A stretch of 20,356 nucleotides of DNA, taken from the NCBI GenBank assembly GCA_028274825.1, contig JAQCMZ010000485.1, positions 1 to 20,356 on the forward strand, given 5' to 3'. The position numbers and the translations under genes are program-made. Source of the stretch: Haloferacaceae archaeon. Lineage in GTDB: Archaea; Halobacteriota; Halobacteria; Halobacteriales; Haloferacaceae. The number at the start of each line of letters is the position of its first letter. Position 1 is the stretch's first letter. The notes beneath the pieces are model-generated. The model saw nothing but the letters and a program-made list of their open reading frames with translations, was not told the DNA's origin and searched no databases. Below, in pieces: positions 14,102-20,356 of the stretch.

Positions 14102-14693
14102 CGTGCTGCCAACACGTTCGTCAGCCTATGACATGATGTTACCGGAGTATCGAGTCATCTGTCCGTTTGGCTCAACTGCACAGATGTATGATGGCTATCG
14201 GTCCAGACTTGTCTTAACAGGATATCTCACAGCCGATCAACCCAATTGTTTCGGGCCTCACCCATTGAGCATTAGTCGTCTGTGAGTGTCTTAACTGTGA
14301 TATGGGCCTGGTGAGGCGTCCCTCGTGACACTCCCGGTGATCACTCGTCTGCTCGTGGTACTACCCCGTGTAGCTCTGGACCTGAGACGAGTTCGCATGA
14401 GAAGCCGGGAAAGCAACCGTGTGTGTTCTAATAACCATCTAAATCGTCCCGAGCAGTTCCACATCCAGTAACAATTGAGAAGCCTGGAGCTGTTAATTTC
14501 GGGGGCGGGCCACGCTTGGGTTACTTGCTCGTTGAGAACACCCTGCACACAGGAGTTGCAGAGTTCAGACTAGCGAGCAGATAATTGGCAGTCACACACC
14601 GATATTGTGTCAATTCGAGCGTATTTCCGAATTTATAACGGTTCGCATTACCAACGACTGATATACGTCCACACAGTATGAAATTTCAATTAG
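14102..14693. other. Long divergent gap between tpiA and the DICT gene
   Basis: No gene is supported. A minus-strand frame at 14291-14548 encodes an arginine- and leucine-rich peptide that lacks haloarchaeal acidity. AT-rich elements at 14631-14638 (ATTTATAA-like) and 14661-14666 (ATATAC) are candidate promoter boxes for the DICT gene at 14694. A short frame that starts at 14678 ends after a few codons. Confidence 0.4.
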
Positions 14694-15428
14694 ATGTCGC
14701 TTTCTGAGTTGATTGCGCAAGTCGAAGCGGACCGTGCTTCAGTAGCGGCGATCAACGTCGCCGAATCGTCGGTAGCATCTCTTGATAAGCGGTTTGGCAA
14801 CCGAAATCTCGAAATTCAGTCGGTGTCTCTTGACAGCGTCCAGGGTTCGGTCCTGGTGTTGTCGAGAGACGGTGAATTCCAGACTGCAGTCGATGCAGGG
14901 ACGTTCACACGAGAGCGCGATGAGACAGACCCCGGATTCGAGCCGGAAACGTATGAGCCAATCCTCGACGAACTCGACGAGACCATCTTCAGCTCTTACA
15001 CCCGTCAGGACATGGTCGCGGCCTCCAAAGAGATCGAAGATCGGGCTTGGCGGACCGGTGCAGGAGAGGTGTACGCTGGCTTTCAGCGGCTGGAAGTCCT
15101 CAACGACGAACTCGGTGTCTACGAACGGCTCGCCAGTCCAGACGCTCTTGACGTGCACGCGTACGCCAGTCCCGACGAAACCTCAGTGGACACGACAAAT
15201 CTGATTGTCCACGTCGAAGACACGGCCGAAATTGCAGCGACATGGTTCGTCGCATACGACGGGAACGGAAAAGATCATGACAAGAGCCTCTTGTTGGCGG
15301 AAGAACGCGAGACAGGATTTCACGGATTCTGGAGTTACGACCCCGACACAGTCGACCATGCAATCGCGCATATCAAAACCAGGTATGACTCGGATTACAC
15401 CGGAGCACGGACAACACCTACGGATTAA
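14694..15428 (+). CDS. DICT sensory-domain protein
   Basis: A 244-residue soluble protein that is almost entirely one DICT domain, a sensory module named for its link to diguanylate cyclases and two-component systems and common as a stand-alone protein in haloarchaea. Typical segments are MSLSELI at the start, EPILDELDETIFSSYTRQDM in the centre, ASKEIEDRAWRTGAGEVYAGFQ, then YERLASPDALDVHAYASPD, TWFVAYDGNG and FHGFWSYDPDTVD toward the end. No output domain is attached, so it must act through a partner; no kinase or regulator gene is adjacent. The ligand is unknown (light-related sensing has been suggested for the domain in bacteria). The ATG at 14694 gives the expected N-terminus. Two hairpins follow its stop codon. 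Confidence 0.85.
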   Translation: MSLSELIAQVEADRASVAAINVAESSVASLDKRFGNRNLEIQSVSLDSVQGSVLVLSRDGEFQTAVDAGTFTRERDETDPGFEPETYEPILDELDETIFSSYTRQDMVAASKEIEDRAWRTGAGEVYAGFQRLEVLNDELGVYERLASPDALDVHAYASPDETSVDTTNLIVHVEDTAEIAATWFVAYDGNGKDHDKSLLLAEERETGFHGFWSYDPDTVDHAIAHIKTRYDSDYTGARTTPTD

Positions 15429-15431
15429 CTC

Positions 15432-15457
15432 GTCAGCAGAAATCGACGATTGCTGAC
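15432..15457 (+). terminator. First hairpin downstream of the DICT gene
   Basis: GTCAGCA and TGCTGAC form a 7-bp perfect stem, three bases after the stop codon. No T-run follows. It is back to back with the hairpin at 15462-15480. Confidence 0.35.
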
Positions 15458-15461
15458 TGCC

Positions 15462-15480
15462 CGTTAGACGAAGTCTGACG
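15462..15480 (+). terminator. Second hairpin downstream of the DICT gene
   Basis: CGTTAGAC and GTCTGACG pair over 8 bp (one G-T pair) around a GAA loop. With the preceding hairpin it forms a tandem structure right after the gene, suggestive of 3' end formation or mRNA protection. The role is inferred. Confidence 0.35.
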
Positions 15481-15858
15481 ACGTGAGATGAATCCTCCAT
15501 CCGAGATAAACACGCCTGTATGATGATCATCCGACGGCTGCTACGGGGGACTCGATCACAGTCACGACGGCCACGAGCGGTCTCACCCCACCGCAGACAT
15601 ACCGGACACCCAGCAGTTGACATGTCGCGCCCACACTATTCCCACTGATAGCTGAAACCCGGGAATCCGAGAGGAGAAGACTGCTGGCCCAGTCTGTTAT
15701 CTGGATAACTGCTCGTCTGATGAGTGCTACTCCAGCACACGGACCAATAGCCAGCGGAACCGCACTAACGCCACACTTCGTGAGAGGCCGACACTGCATC
15801 AGTGAACCCGCACGGTGACACTCAGTGTGATTGTCCGGGTGGATTCCGTACAGCCACA
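15481..15858. other. Gene-free stretch between convergent DICT and mbf1 genes
   Basis: I see no gene. Several short open frames on both strands have unrelated compositions. GTGACACTCAGTGTGA near 15815-15832 is partly palindromic. Confidence 0.4.
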
Positions 15859-15880
15859 TCTCACGAGTTCAGTCGTGAGA
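15859..15880 (-). terminator. Hairpin downstream of mbf1
   Basis: TCTCACGA and TCGTGAGA form an 8-bp perfect stem around a 6-base loop, about 45 bases beyond the mbf1 stop on the minus strand. Position suggests 3' end formation; no long T-run is present. Confidence 0.35.
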
Positions 15881-15924
15881 GGAGGCCAAAGCGGCAGAGT
15901 CACACAGACGACGAGACCTGCCGA

Positions 15925-16449
15925 TTAATCTTTTCGCTCGACGACATCACCGAGCGTCATCGACCCTTCAGACTGTCCAGACCAGTCGGTATCATCGATG
16001 TCTGCTCCCTCTGAAAGCTCGATTTCGAGTGCACTCTCGAGTTTTCGCTGGACACTATCGTCCGGGAGCACGTCTCCACGCTCCAGTTTACGGATCAAGC
16101 TGGCTTTTTCATTGAGCCGGTCAGCGAGTTCTTCCTGCGTGAACTCGGTCGCTTCACGTGCCTTCCGAATCCGTGAATCATAATCAGTAGCCAACGTGTC
16201 CATATCGTCAAACATGTCTGGTGCACGGCCGCCGTCAGACCCTCCGGACGTCGAGGAGCCGGAGGAACCGCCCGAATTCTTTCCAGAACTGGAAGACGTT
16301 GAATATTTGCTCGAGGCTGTAGAGTCAGACTCCGTCTTGACTTCCGTCCCGAAATCAGTACAGGAGTCACACAGCTCCAGCGTCGCACCTTCGACTTTGG
16401 TCTTCGTGAGTGACGAGTTGTCTGCGCCGCACATCTCACACTGGGGCAT
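15925..16449 (-). CDS. mbf1: Multiprotein bridging factor 1 (MBF1) homologue
   Basis: A transcription or translation-associated factor. Archaeal MBF1 is known to associate with ribosomal subunits. The 174 residues divide into an N-terminal zinc ribbon with C4/C7 (CEMC) and C27/C30 (CDSC), a Ser/Gly-rich flexible linker (about 40-75), and a Cro/C1-type helix-turn-helix (about 90-147) that reads YDSRIRKAREATEFTQEELA followed by LIRKLERGDVLPDD. The short acidic tail ends in MTLGDVVERKD. Order and length match archaeal MBF1. The ATG at 16449 is supported by MPQCEMCGAD and by a TATA-like GTTAAAC 28 bases upstream. The DICT gene converges on it across a 500-base gap. Confidence 0.93.
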   Translation of the reverse strand: MPQCEMCGADNSSLTKTKVEGATLELCDSCTDFGTEVKTESDSTASSKYSTSSSSGKNSGGSSGSSTSGGSDGGRAPDMFDDMDTLATDYDSRIRKAREATEFTQEELADRLNEKASLIRKLERGDVLPDDSVQRKLESALEIELSEGADIDDTDWSGQSEGSMTLGDVVERKD

Positions 16450-16472
16450 ATAATTTGTTTTGTTGACGCGCT

Positions 16473-16480
16473 CGTTTAAC
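16473..16480 (-). promoter_or_regulatory. TATA-like box of mbf1
   Basis: On the minus strand the sequence GTTAAACG is centred about 28 bases before the mbf1 ATG, consistent with a leaderless transcript. No Shine-Dalgarno sequence lies between. Confidence 0.5.
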
Positions 16481-16697
16481 TCTTATAGGTGAAGTCTCCC
16501 TCCCCAGGAAGCGAGAGGGTGGTCCGGTGAACGAGGGGGGCAAACACGAGTCAGCGTCCACGTGTGCTTTCCTCAAGAATCACACTGATGCCGGGGCACT
16601 GATGTCGCATCAGAGTCTGTCGGGTTCATTCCCGGCGACGGCCGGTATCACTCGAGATTGCCGTGAACTCACACACAGCGGCCTATCACTGGATTGG

Positions 16698-16937
16698 TCA
16701 GAGTCGGTCGTCGTCGTCAATTTTGCCAGGATCGTCTGCGGTGTCGAAAAGATTGTGTTCTGTCCCGTCGATGAAATCGTCTTCAGGGCTATCATCTACG
16801 ATTGTCGTGTTGTACGCTTCGATTCCCGAGCCGATGAGCTCTTCGAGCGCTTGTTCTTGACTGACAAAGTCCTCGTCCACAAGCCCCTGTATCTCGCTGT
16901 AAACCTCGTCGGATAGCTCGACTTCAAACGTTGGCAT
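16698..16937 (-). CDS. Small ribbon-helix-helix-like protein
   Basis: A 79-residue protein. Its N-terminal half, MPTFEVELSDEVYSEIQGLV then FVSQEQALEELIGSGIEAYN, has the strand-helix-helix pattern of CopG/MetJ-like ribbon-helix-helix proteins and resembles a small uncharacterised family widespread in haloarchaea whose members open with MPxxEV. The second half is a highly acidic tail (DDSPEDDF, DDPGKIDDDD) that is probably disordered. I start it at the ATG at 16937; the longer frame to 16964 adds hydrophobic residues unlike the family. It has no toxin gene beside it, so an antitoxin role is not supported. It may be a DNA-binding regulator. It follows the same direction as mbf1 with a gap of about 250 bases. 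Confidence 0.7.
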   Translation of the reverse strand: MPTFEVELSDEVYSEIQGLVDEDFVSQEQALEELIGSGIEAYNTTIVDDSPEDDFIDGTEHNLFDTADDPGKIDDDDRL

Positions 16938-17114
16938 ACAAATAATTAATCGGATGATTGTCAAAGTGCTTGCGGTGTATTCGGTGGTCTGCCACAGCGT
17001 AGTAACTCGGTGTGGACGGTGACTGCTGTGTGATGGCCTCGGCTCGAACCGGGGGGATGTTCGGGATCGCTTTCTTGAACGTCGCTGTGAACGAGCTACT
17101 CTGGTCTAGGTTTC

Positions 17115-17717
17115 TCAGAGATCGCTCCAAGCGCCCCAGAACCGCTGGAGAGCCGTCATATGCCCGACGATGGCGAACACGACGAGCAGAAGTCCCGCGA
17201 CTCCGAGTCCCCCGGCGAGTGGCTCCGGGAACAGCGCTGCAACAGCGGCAGTGATCCCGACGAGCGCGAGCCGATCGGCTCGACCGAGAAGTCCGCCGTA
17301 CTCGCGACCGAGCCCGATCGCCTGGATCTGAGTGCCGAGATACGATGTCATCAATACGCCAGTCACCGCCGCCAACCCGAGCGCATATTGCTTGATTCCC
17401 GCCGCCAATCCCGCGATAATCAGGACATCTGCGTACCGGTCAAGCACATGATCTAACAGATCGCCCGCTCCGGAGGCGGTTTCTTGTTTCCGTGCGAGCG
17501 CCCCGTCAATAAGGTCGAACCAGCCGTTCAGAAACACGAGCGCCGCAGCGGCTACATATCCGATTGTCGACGCCAGCGCCAGCCCGGCCGCTGCCAGCAC
17601 TGCACACCCGAAGGCAAGTACGCTCACTCTATCAGGCGTCAGCCCGGAGCTGTCGGCCACGTCAACCCACGGCGTTAATAGCCGCTCTGCGACCGGCCGT
17701 AGTCTGTCGAGCGTCAT
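17115..17717 (-). CDS. CDP-alcohol phosphatidyltransferase family membrane enzyme
   Basis: An integral membrane enzyme that joins a CDP-activated lipid (CDP-archaeol in archaea) to an alcohol such as glycerol phosphate, serine or inositol phosphate. The signature DxxDGxxARx8Gx3Dx3D is complete: D68, D71, G72, A75, R76, G85, D89 and D93 in DLIDGALARKQ and GDLLDHVLD. Hydrophobic segments at about 31-64, 95-115, 117-130 and 150-185 fit the multi-helix fold. The substrate alcohol cannot be read from the sequence. At 200 residues it has normal length. The ATG at 17717 sits about 33 bases after a TATATTA box on the minus strand, with a perfect palindrome just upstream of that box. The downstream region leads to the small ribbon-helix-helix gene and mbf1. 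Confidence 0.9.
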   Translation of the reverse strand: MTLDRLRPVAERLLTPWVDVADSSGLTPDRVSVLAFGCAVLAAAGLALASTIGYVAAAALVFLNGWFDLIDGALARKQETASGAGDLLDHVLDRYADVLIIAGLAAGIKQYALGLAAVTGVLMTSYLGTQIQAIGLGREYGGLLGRADRLALVGITAAVAALFPEPLAGGLGVAGLLLVVFAIVGHMTALQRFWGAWSDL

Positions 17718-17746
17718 CCGTCCAGTAATTACAGTATCGTCCTTTG

Positions 17747-17770
17747 TATATTAGCTGGTATCGGATACCA
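17747..17770 (-). promoter_or_regulatory. TATA-like box and upstream palindrome of the CDP-alcohol transferase gene
   Basis: On the minus strand TAATATA (17753-17747) is about 33 bases before the ATG. Two bases further upstream is the palindrome at 17756-17770, TGGTATC-x-GATACCA, with 7-bp arms around one base. Its place over the BRE position is typical for archaeal operators that block TFB or TBP, but could also suit an activator. The regulator is unknown. Confidence 0.5.
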
Positions 17771-17919
17771 CTATACCCACATGTCGGGCGGATTGTGACC
17801 GATATCACCACCCGGGCACCGGCTGAAGCGGCTGATTCAGCTGATTGTAAGCCTGGTTTGCAGTCCACACGAGAGCGTTCAATCTCGATTACGGCAATCG
17901 AGGCGAGAATCCACTGTTG

Positions 17920-18046
17920 TGCTCTGTTGAATAGCGGTTGTTGAGACCCGGTCTATCAACACCGGCTTTGAGACCATGCGGGTCATCAGCTCACGAGCCG
18001 ATTCATATCCACCTTGTCCACACAATCACCGCTATTCAACAGAGCA
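17920..18046 (-). mobile_element. 127-bp MITE, copy 2, with perfect 8-bp target duplication
   Basis: The same element as at 6508-6634 in the opposite orientation, with 125 of 127 positions identical by my alignment. The ends carry the perfect 19-bp inverted repeat TGCTCTGTTGAATAGCGGT. CACTGTTG flanks both sides (17912-17919 and 18047-18054), a perfect 8-bp target duplication, so this copy is a recent or undisturbed insertion. It sits in the gap between the CDP-alcohol transferase promoter and the 3' end of arfC and disrupts no gene that I can see. Confidence 0.9.
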
Positions 18047-18270
18047 CACTGTTGAGGGGTGGAAGCAACCGTGACGCGATATGTCGGTCGTGTCGCGCTC
18101 GAGCGGAGCTTGACCCATGATGTTTTCCGAATCACAGCCTGAAGTGACATTCGAGTTCGCGCTCGACGAGTTCCAGGCTCGAAGATCCCGATGGGTGGGG
18201 CCGCGATAGTATGGGATGACCGTTTGTCCACTCTCGGCGTGACTCACTCTGAAGACCGACACGGCCCGGG

Positions 18271-18954
18271 TCACCCTTCTTGAGGAGCGGTGTCGCCAAC
18301 CTCGTACGAGAGAAGGACACCGTCGTCAATCTGCTCGACGTCGGTCAACTCAAGCTGGGGGAACTCGTCAACGAACCCATCTCCATCAACGAGCGTCGGA
18401 GCCGATGTCCCGCCGACGACCACCGACCCCACGTACACAGTCAGTTCGTTGACGAATCCGGCTTCGAACAGCGAGAAAATCAGTTCACCGCCCCCTTCGA
18501 CCATGAGCCGGTCGAGTCCGAGTGGCTCGAGTTGGGTCACTGCAGCGGCAAGGTCGACTCTTTCAGACCCGGCGACGACAATCTCGGCGCCAACCGCCCG
18601 CAATTCCTGACACCGTTCCTCGGGTGCAGCCTCAGACACGAGAATGATCGTTCGAGCGGCGTCGTCGACAATTCTCGCATCCACGGGGGTCCGTCCCGAG
18701 GAATCAGCAATCACACGTGCAGGGGTGCCAGCCCGGCCATTCCGCAATCGTTCGACGCGGCGGTGCTCATCCTCGACAGTGAGATGGGGATCGTCAGCCA
18801 GAACTGTTCCGACGCCCACCATAATCCCGTCAGCGGCCGCGCGAATCCGATCGACGCGATCGAAGTCGGCTGAGCCGGAGATCCGGAGTTGCTCGCGGCG
18901 ACGTGTCGACAACTTTCCGTCGACGCTGACGGCAGCATTGACGGCGACGTACAT
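18271..18954 (-). CDS. arfC: 2,5-diamino-6-ribosylamino-4(3H)-pyrimidinone 5'-phosphate reductase
   Basis: Reduces the ribosyl ring of the pyrimidinone intermediate to its ribitylamino form, the archaeal and fungal order of riboflavin synthesis (also feeding F420). The 227 residues are a stand-alone RibD C-terminal (dihydrofolate-reductase-fold) domain. MYVAVNAAVSVDGKLSTRRR, IRAAADGIMVGVGTVLADDPHLTV, RVIADSSGRTPVDARI and LDRLMVEGGGELI match the archaeal Rib7/MJ0671 group in order. There is no deaminase domain, as expected for this pathway. The ATG at 18954 is set by GGAGG seven bases upstream and by the family N-terminus; the open frame extends to 19239 but the extra residues are not conserved. 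It is divergent from the RPA gene across 267 bases. No other riboflavin gene is adjacent. Confidence 0.93.
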   Translation of the reverse strand: MYVAVNAAVSVDGKLSTRRREQLRISGSADFDRVDRIRAAADGIMVGVGTVLADDPHLTVEDEHRRVERLRNGRAGTPARVIADSSGRTPVDARIVDDAARTIILVSEAAPEERCQELRAVGAEIVVAGSERVDLAAAVTQLEPLGLDRLMVEGGGELIFSLFEAGFVNELTVYVGSVVVGGTSAPTLVDGDGFVDEFPQLELTDVEQIDDGVLLSYEVGDTAPQEG

Positions 18955-18961
18955 ATCAGAA

Positions 18962-18966
18962 CCTCC
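18962..18966 (-). promoter_or_regulatory. Shine-Dalgarno sequence of arfC
   Basis: On the minus strand GGAGG lies seven bases before the ATG at 18954. It decides the start against the open extension upstream. A leadered transcript is implied, unlike most genes in the window. Confidence 0.5.
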
Positions 18967-19221
18967 GTTCGGTCCGATATTGGGGTTTCGGTTCAGTCGC
19001 CTTACAGCTACCTCCCGCCGATTTCCCGTCATCGTCGGATTGAGGGTGTCGATCGCCGATTCCCGACACTCTGGACTCCTCCCGGACACCCGTCCAGTGG
19101 GGTGTTTTCCGTAGAAGGGCTCACGACGCCCGACGTGAGAGGGCAGGGGAAAATCGAGCGTAAGTGACGACAGCCACGGGGGCAAACAGGCTTTTGTGAG
19201 GGGGCGTCGAAATCTAACGTG

Positions 19222-20356
19222 ATGGAACTTGACGATCATGCCGAGGATCTTGCCTCCGACCTCGGTGTGGACAAACAGGAGATCAAATCCGATCTGGAGG
19301 ACCTCCTCCAGTATAGCGTTCCGATCGACGAGGCGAAACAGTCAGTCCGTAGGAAACGCGGATCTGGCGGTGGCAGTGTGTCGCCAGAATCGCTCGAAAT
19401 CGCCGAGATCACTACCGACCATGAGAACGTCACCGTGTCAGCTTGTGTGTTGATGGTTGGCACCCGTAGGATTCGGTATCAGGGTGAAGATGCAATCATC
19501 CGTGAAGGAGAGTTGGCCGACGGTTCCGACCGCATCTCGTATACCGCCTGGCAAGACTTCGGATTCGAGGCCGGTGACGATCTGAAAATCGGTAACGCCG
19601 GAGTTCGAGAGTGGGAAGGCGCCCCCGAACTCAATCTCGGAGAATCGACGACAGTCGCATTCGCCGACGAGGAGATCACGACTGCTCATACTGTAGGTGG
19701 TGATGAGAAACTCAGCGCGCTCGAGCCTGGTGATCGCGGGCGGAATCTCGAAGTGCAGGTCCTCGAGGCTGAGACGAAACTGATCGACGGTCGAGACGGT
19801 GAAACGGAAATCCGCGAGGGGGTTGTCGGTGACGGGAGCGGTCGATTACCGTTCACCGACTGGGACGCTCGCTCGGAGATCGACCCCGGGAGCAATATCC
19901 GGATCGAAGATGTCTATACTCGTGAGTTCCGCGGTGTGCCGTCAGTGAATCTTACGGAATTTTCCGAAATAACGCCGCTCGCGGATCCCGTCGACGTGAA
20001 GTCTGATGCCCGGCGGCTGTCCGTCGCTGAGGCGGTCGGCTCTGGAGGCCTATTTGACGTGGAGCTCGTGGGGACAATTCTCGACGTACAGGACGGATCT
20101 GGGTTGATCGAGCGATGCCCTGACTGTGGCCGCGCGATCCAGAGTGGCCAGTGTCGTGAACACGGAGATGTCGATGGAGAAGACGATCTCAGGACGAAAG
20201 CCATTCTCGACGACGGAACCGAAACCGTGACTGCCATTCTCGACCGTGAACTGACGGCCGAGGTGTACGGTGGTGGAATGAGCGCCGCTCGAGAGGCGGC
20301 CCGTGACGCGATGAATAAAGAAGTCGTTGCAGACGAAATCGCTGCTGATCTGGTGG
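19222..20356 (+). CDS. RPA-type single-stranded DNA-binding protein (3' end outside window)
   Basis: A replication protein A homologue that coats single-stranded DNA in replication and repair. 378 codons are present and the frame is open at the window edge. After a helical start, MELDDHAEDLASDLGVDKQE, at least three OB folds follow: about 55-155 (ISYTAWQDFGFEAGD), 165-265 (LPFTDWDARSEIDPGSNIRI) and 275 onward (FDVELVGTILDVQDGSG). The third contains a zinc finger with C299, C302, C311 and H314 (CPDCGRAIQSGQCREHG). This fits the multi-OB plus zinc-finger RPA of haloarchaea and other Euryarchaeota. The ATG at 19222 is about 28 bases after a weak TATA-like CTTTTGTG. Which of the haloarchaeal paralogues it is, and whether accessory RPA-associated genes follow, cannot be told from this window. 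Confidence 0.93.
   Translation, partial: MELDDHAEDLASDLGVDKQEIKSDLEDLLQYSVPIDEAKQSVRRKRGSGGGSVSPESLEIAEITTDHENVTVSACVLMVGTRRIRYQGEDAIIREGELADGSDRISYTAWQDFGFEAGDDLKIGNAGVREWEGAPELNLGESTTVAFADEEITTAHTVGGDEKLSALEPGDRGRNLEVQVLEAETKLIDGRDGETEIREGVVGDGSGRLPFTDWDARSEIDPGSNIRIEDVYTREFRGVPSVNLTEFSEITPLADPVDVKSDARRLSVAEAVGSGGLFDVELVGTILDVQDGSGLIERCPDCGRAIQSGQCREHGDVDGEDDLRTKAILDDGTETVTAILDRELTAEVYGGGMSAAREAARDAMNKEVVADEIAADLV

Noticed and set aside
14291..14548. Minus-strand frame of 85 codons between tpiA and the DICT gene
   Set aside because: Its arginine- and leucine-rich composition is unlike the acidic local proteins, and no promoter or family match is visible.
16698..16937. Toxin-antitoxin system built on the ribbon-helix-helix protein
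   Set aside because: No toxin-like gene lies within several hundred bases on either side; the small family is common as single genes in haloarchaea.
1..20356. CRISPR array or multi-gene defence island
   Set aside because: No regularly spaced short repeats were seen. The HerA-type ATPase has no adjacent nuclease (NurA, SIR2 or DUF4297-like), so a HerA-based defence module is not supported.

Overview
The window reads as a chromosomal segment of a halophilic archaeon (class Halobacteria). The evidence is a set of strongly acidic proteins with typical haloarchaeal sequences: a fused-alpha pyruvate:ferredoxin oxidoreductase, a YhbY/CRM protein, MBF1 with a zinc ribbon, an archaeal-type triosephosphate isomerase, an RPA with a CxxC/CxxH finger, a DICT sensor protein and an archaeal riboflavin-pathway reductase. 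TATA-like boxes lie about 27 bases before several start codons, which suggests leaderless transcripts. Base composition looks moderate by eye for a haloarchaeon, and coding density is low (about 70 percent), with several gene-free stretches of 300 to 850 bases.

Layout. 1-706: a degenerate IS200/IS605-like 3' end (about 6-174), then sequence without a supported gene. 707-2293: yhbY-like gene and aroC (chorismate synthase). 2294-2986: gene-free. 2987-5839: porA-porB, a tightly spaced operon for ferredoxin-linked oxidative decarboxylation of pyruvate. 6045-6473: an Lrp/AsnC regulator. 6508-6634: a 127-bp MITE. 6740-8080: dinB (DNA polymerase IV) with a C-terminal PCNA-binding motif. 8381-11803: a HerA/FtsK-type ATPase whose Walker A motif is split by a 453-residue intein. 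12074-12532 (-): cyanase, cynS. 12590-13456: gene-free but rich in inverted repeats, including a second IS605-like end. 13457-14101 (-): tpiA. 14694-15428 (+): DICT-domain protein. 15925-16449 (-): mbf1. 16698-16937 (-): small ribbon-helix-helix-like protein. 17115-17717 (-): CDP-alcohol phosphatidyltransferase. 17920-18046: second copy of the same MITE in opposite orientation. 18271-18954 (-): arfC. 19222-end (+): RPA-type single-stranded DNA-binding protein, cut by the window edge.

Most genes are housekeeping: aromatic amino acid synthesis, pyruvate oxidation and its likely regulator, glycolysis/gluconeogenesis, lipid headgroup synthesis, riboflavin/F420 precursor synthesis, replication and repair. 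The accessory layer is the intein, the cyanase, the MITE pair with 8-bp target duplications, and the IS605-like remnants. I do not see CRISPR, tRNA or rRNA genes, or a convincing multi-gene defence system. The most interesting items are the Ser1 intein that separates the P-loop lysine from its serine and whose homing endonuclease looks damaged, the cyanase with all three catalytic residues, and the nearly identical MITE pair that flanks an 11.3-kb segment as inverted repeats.
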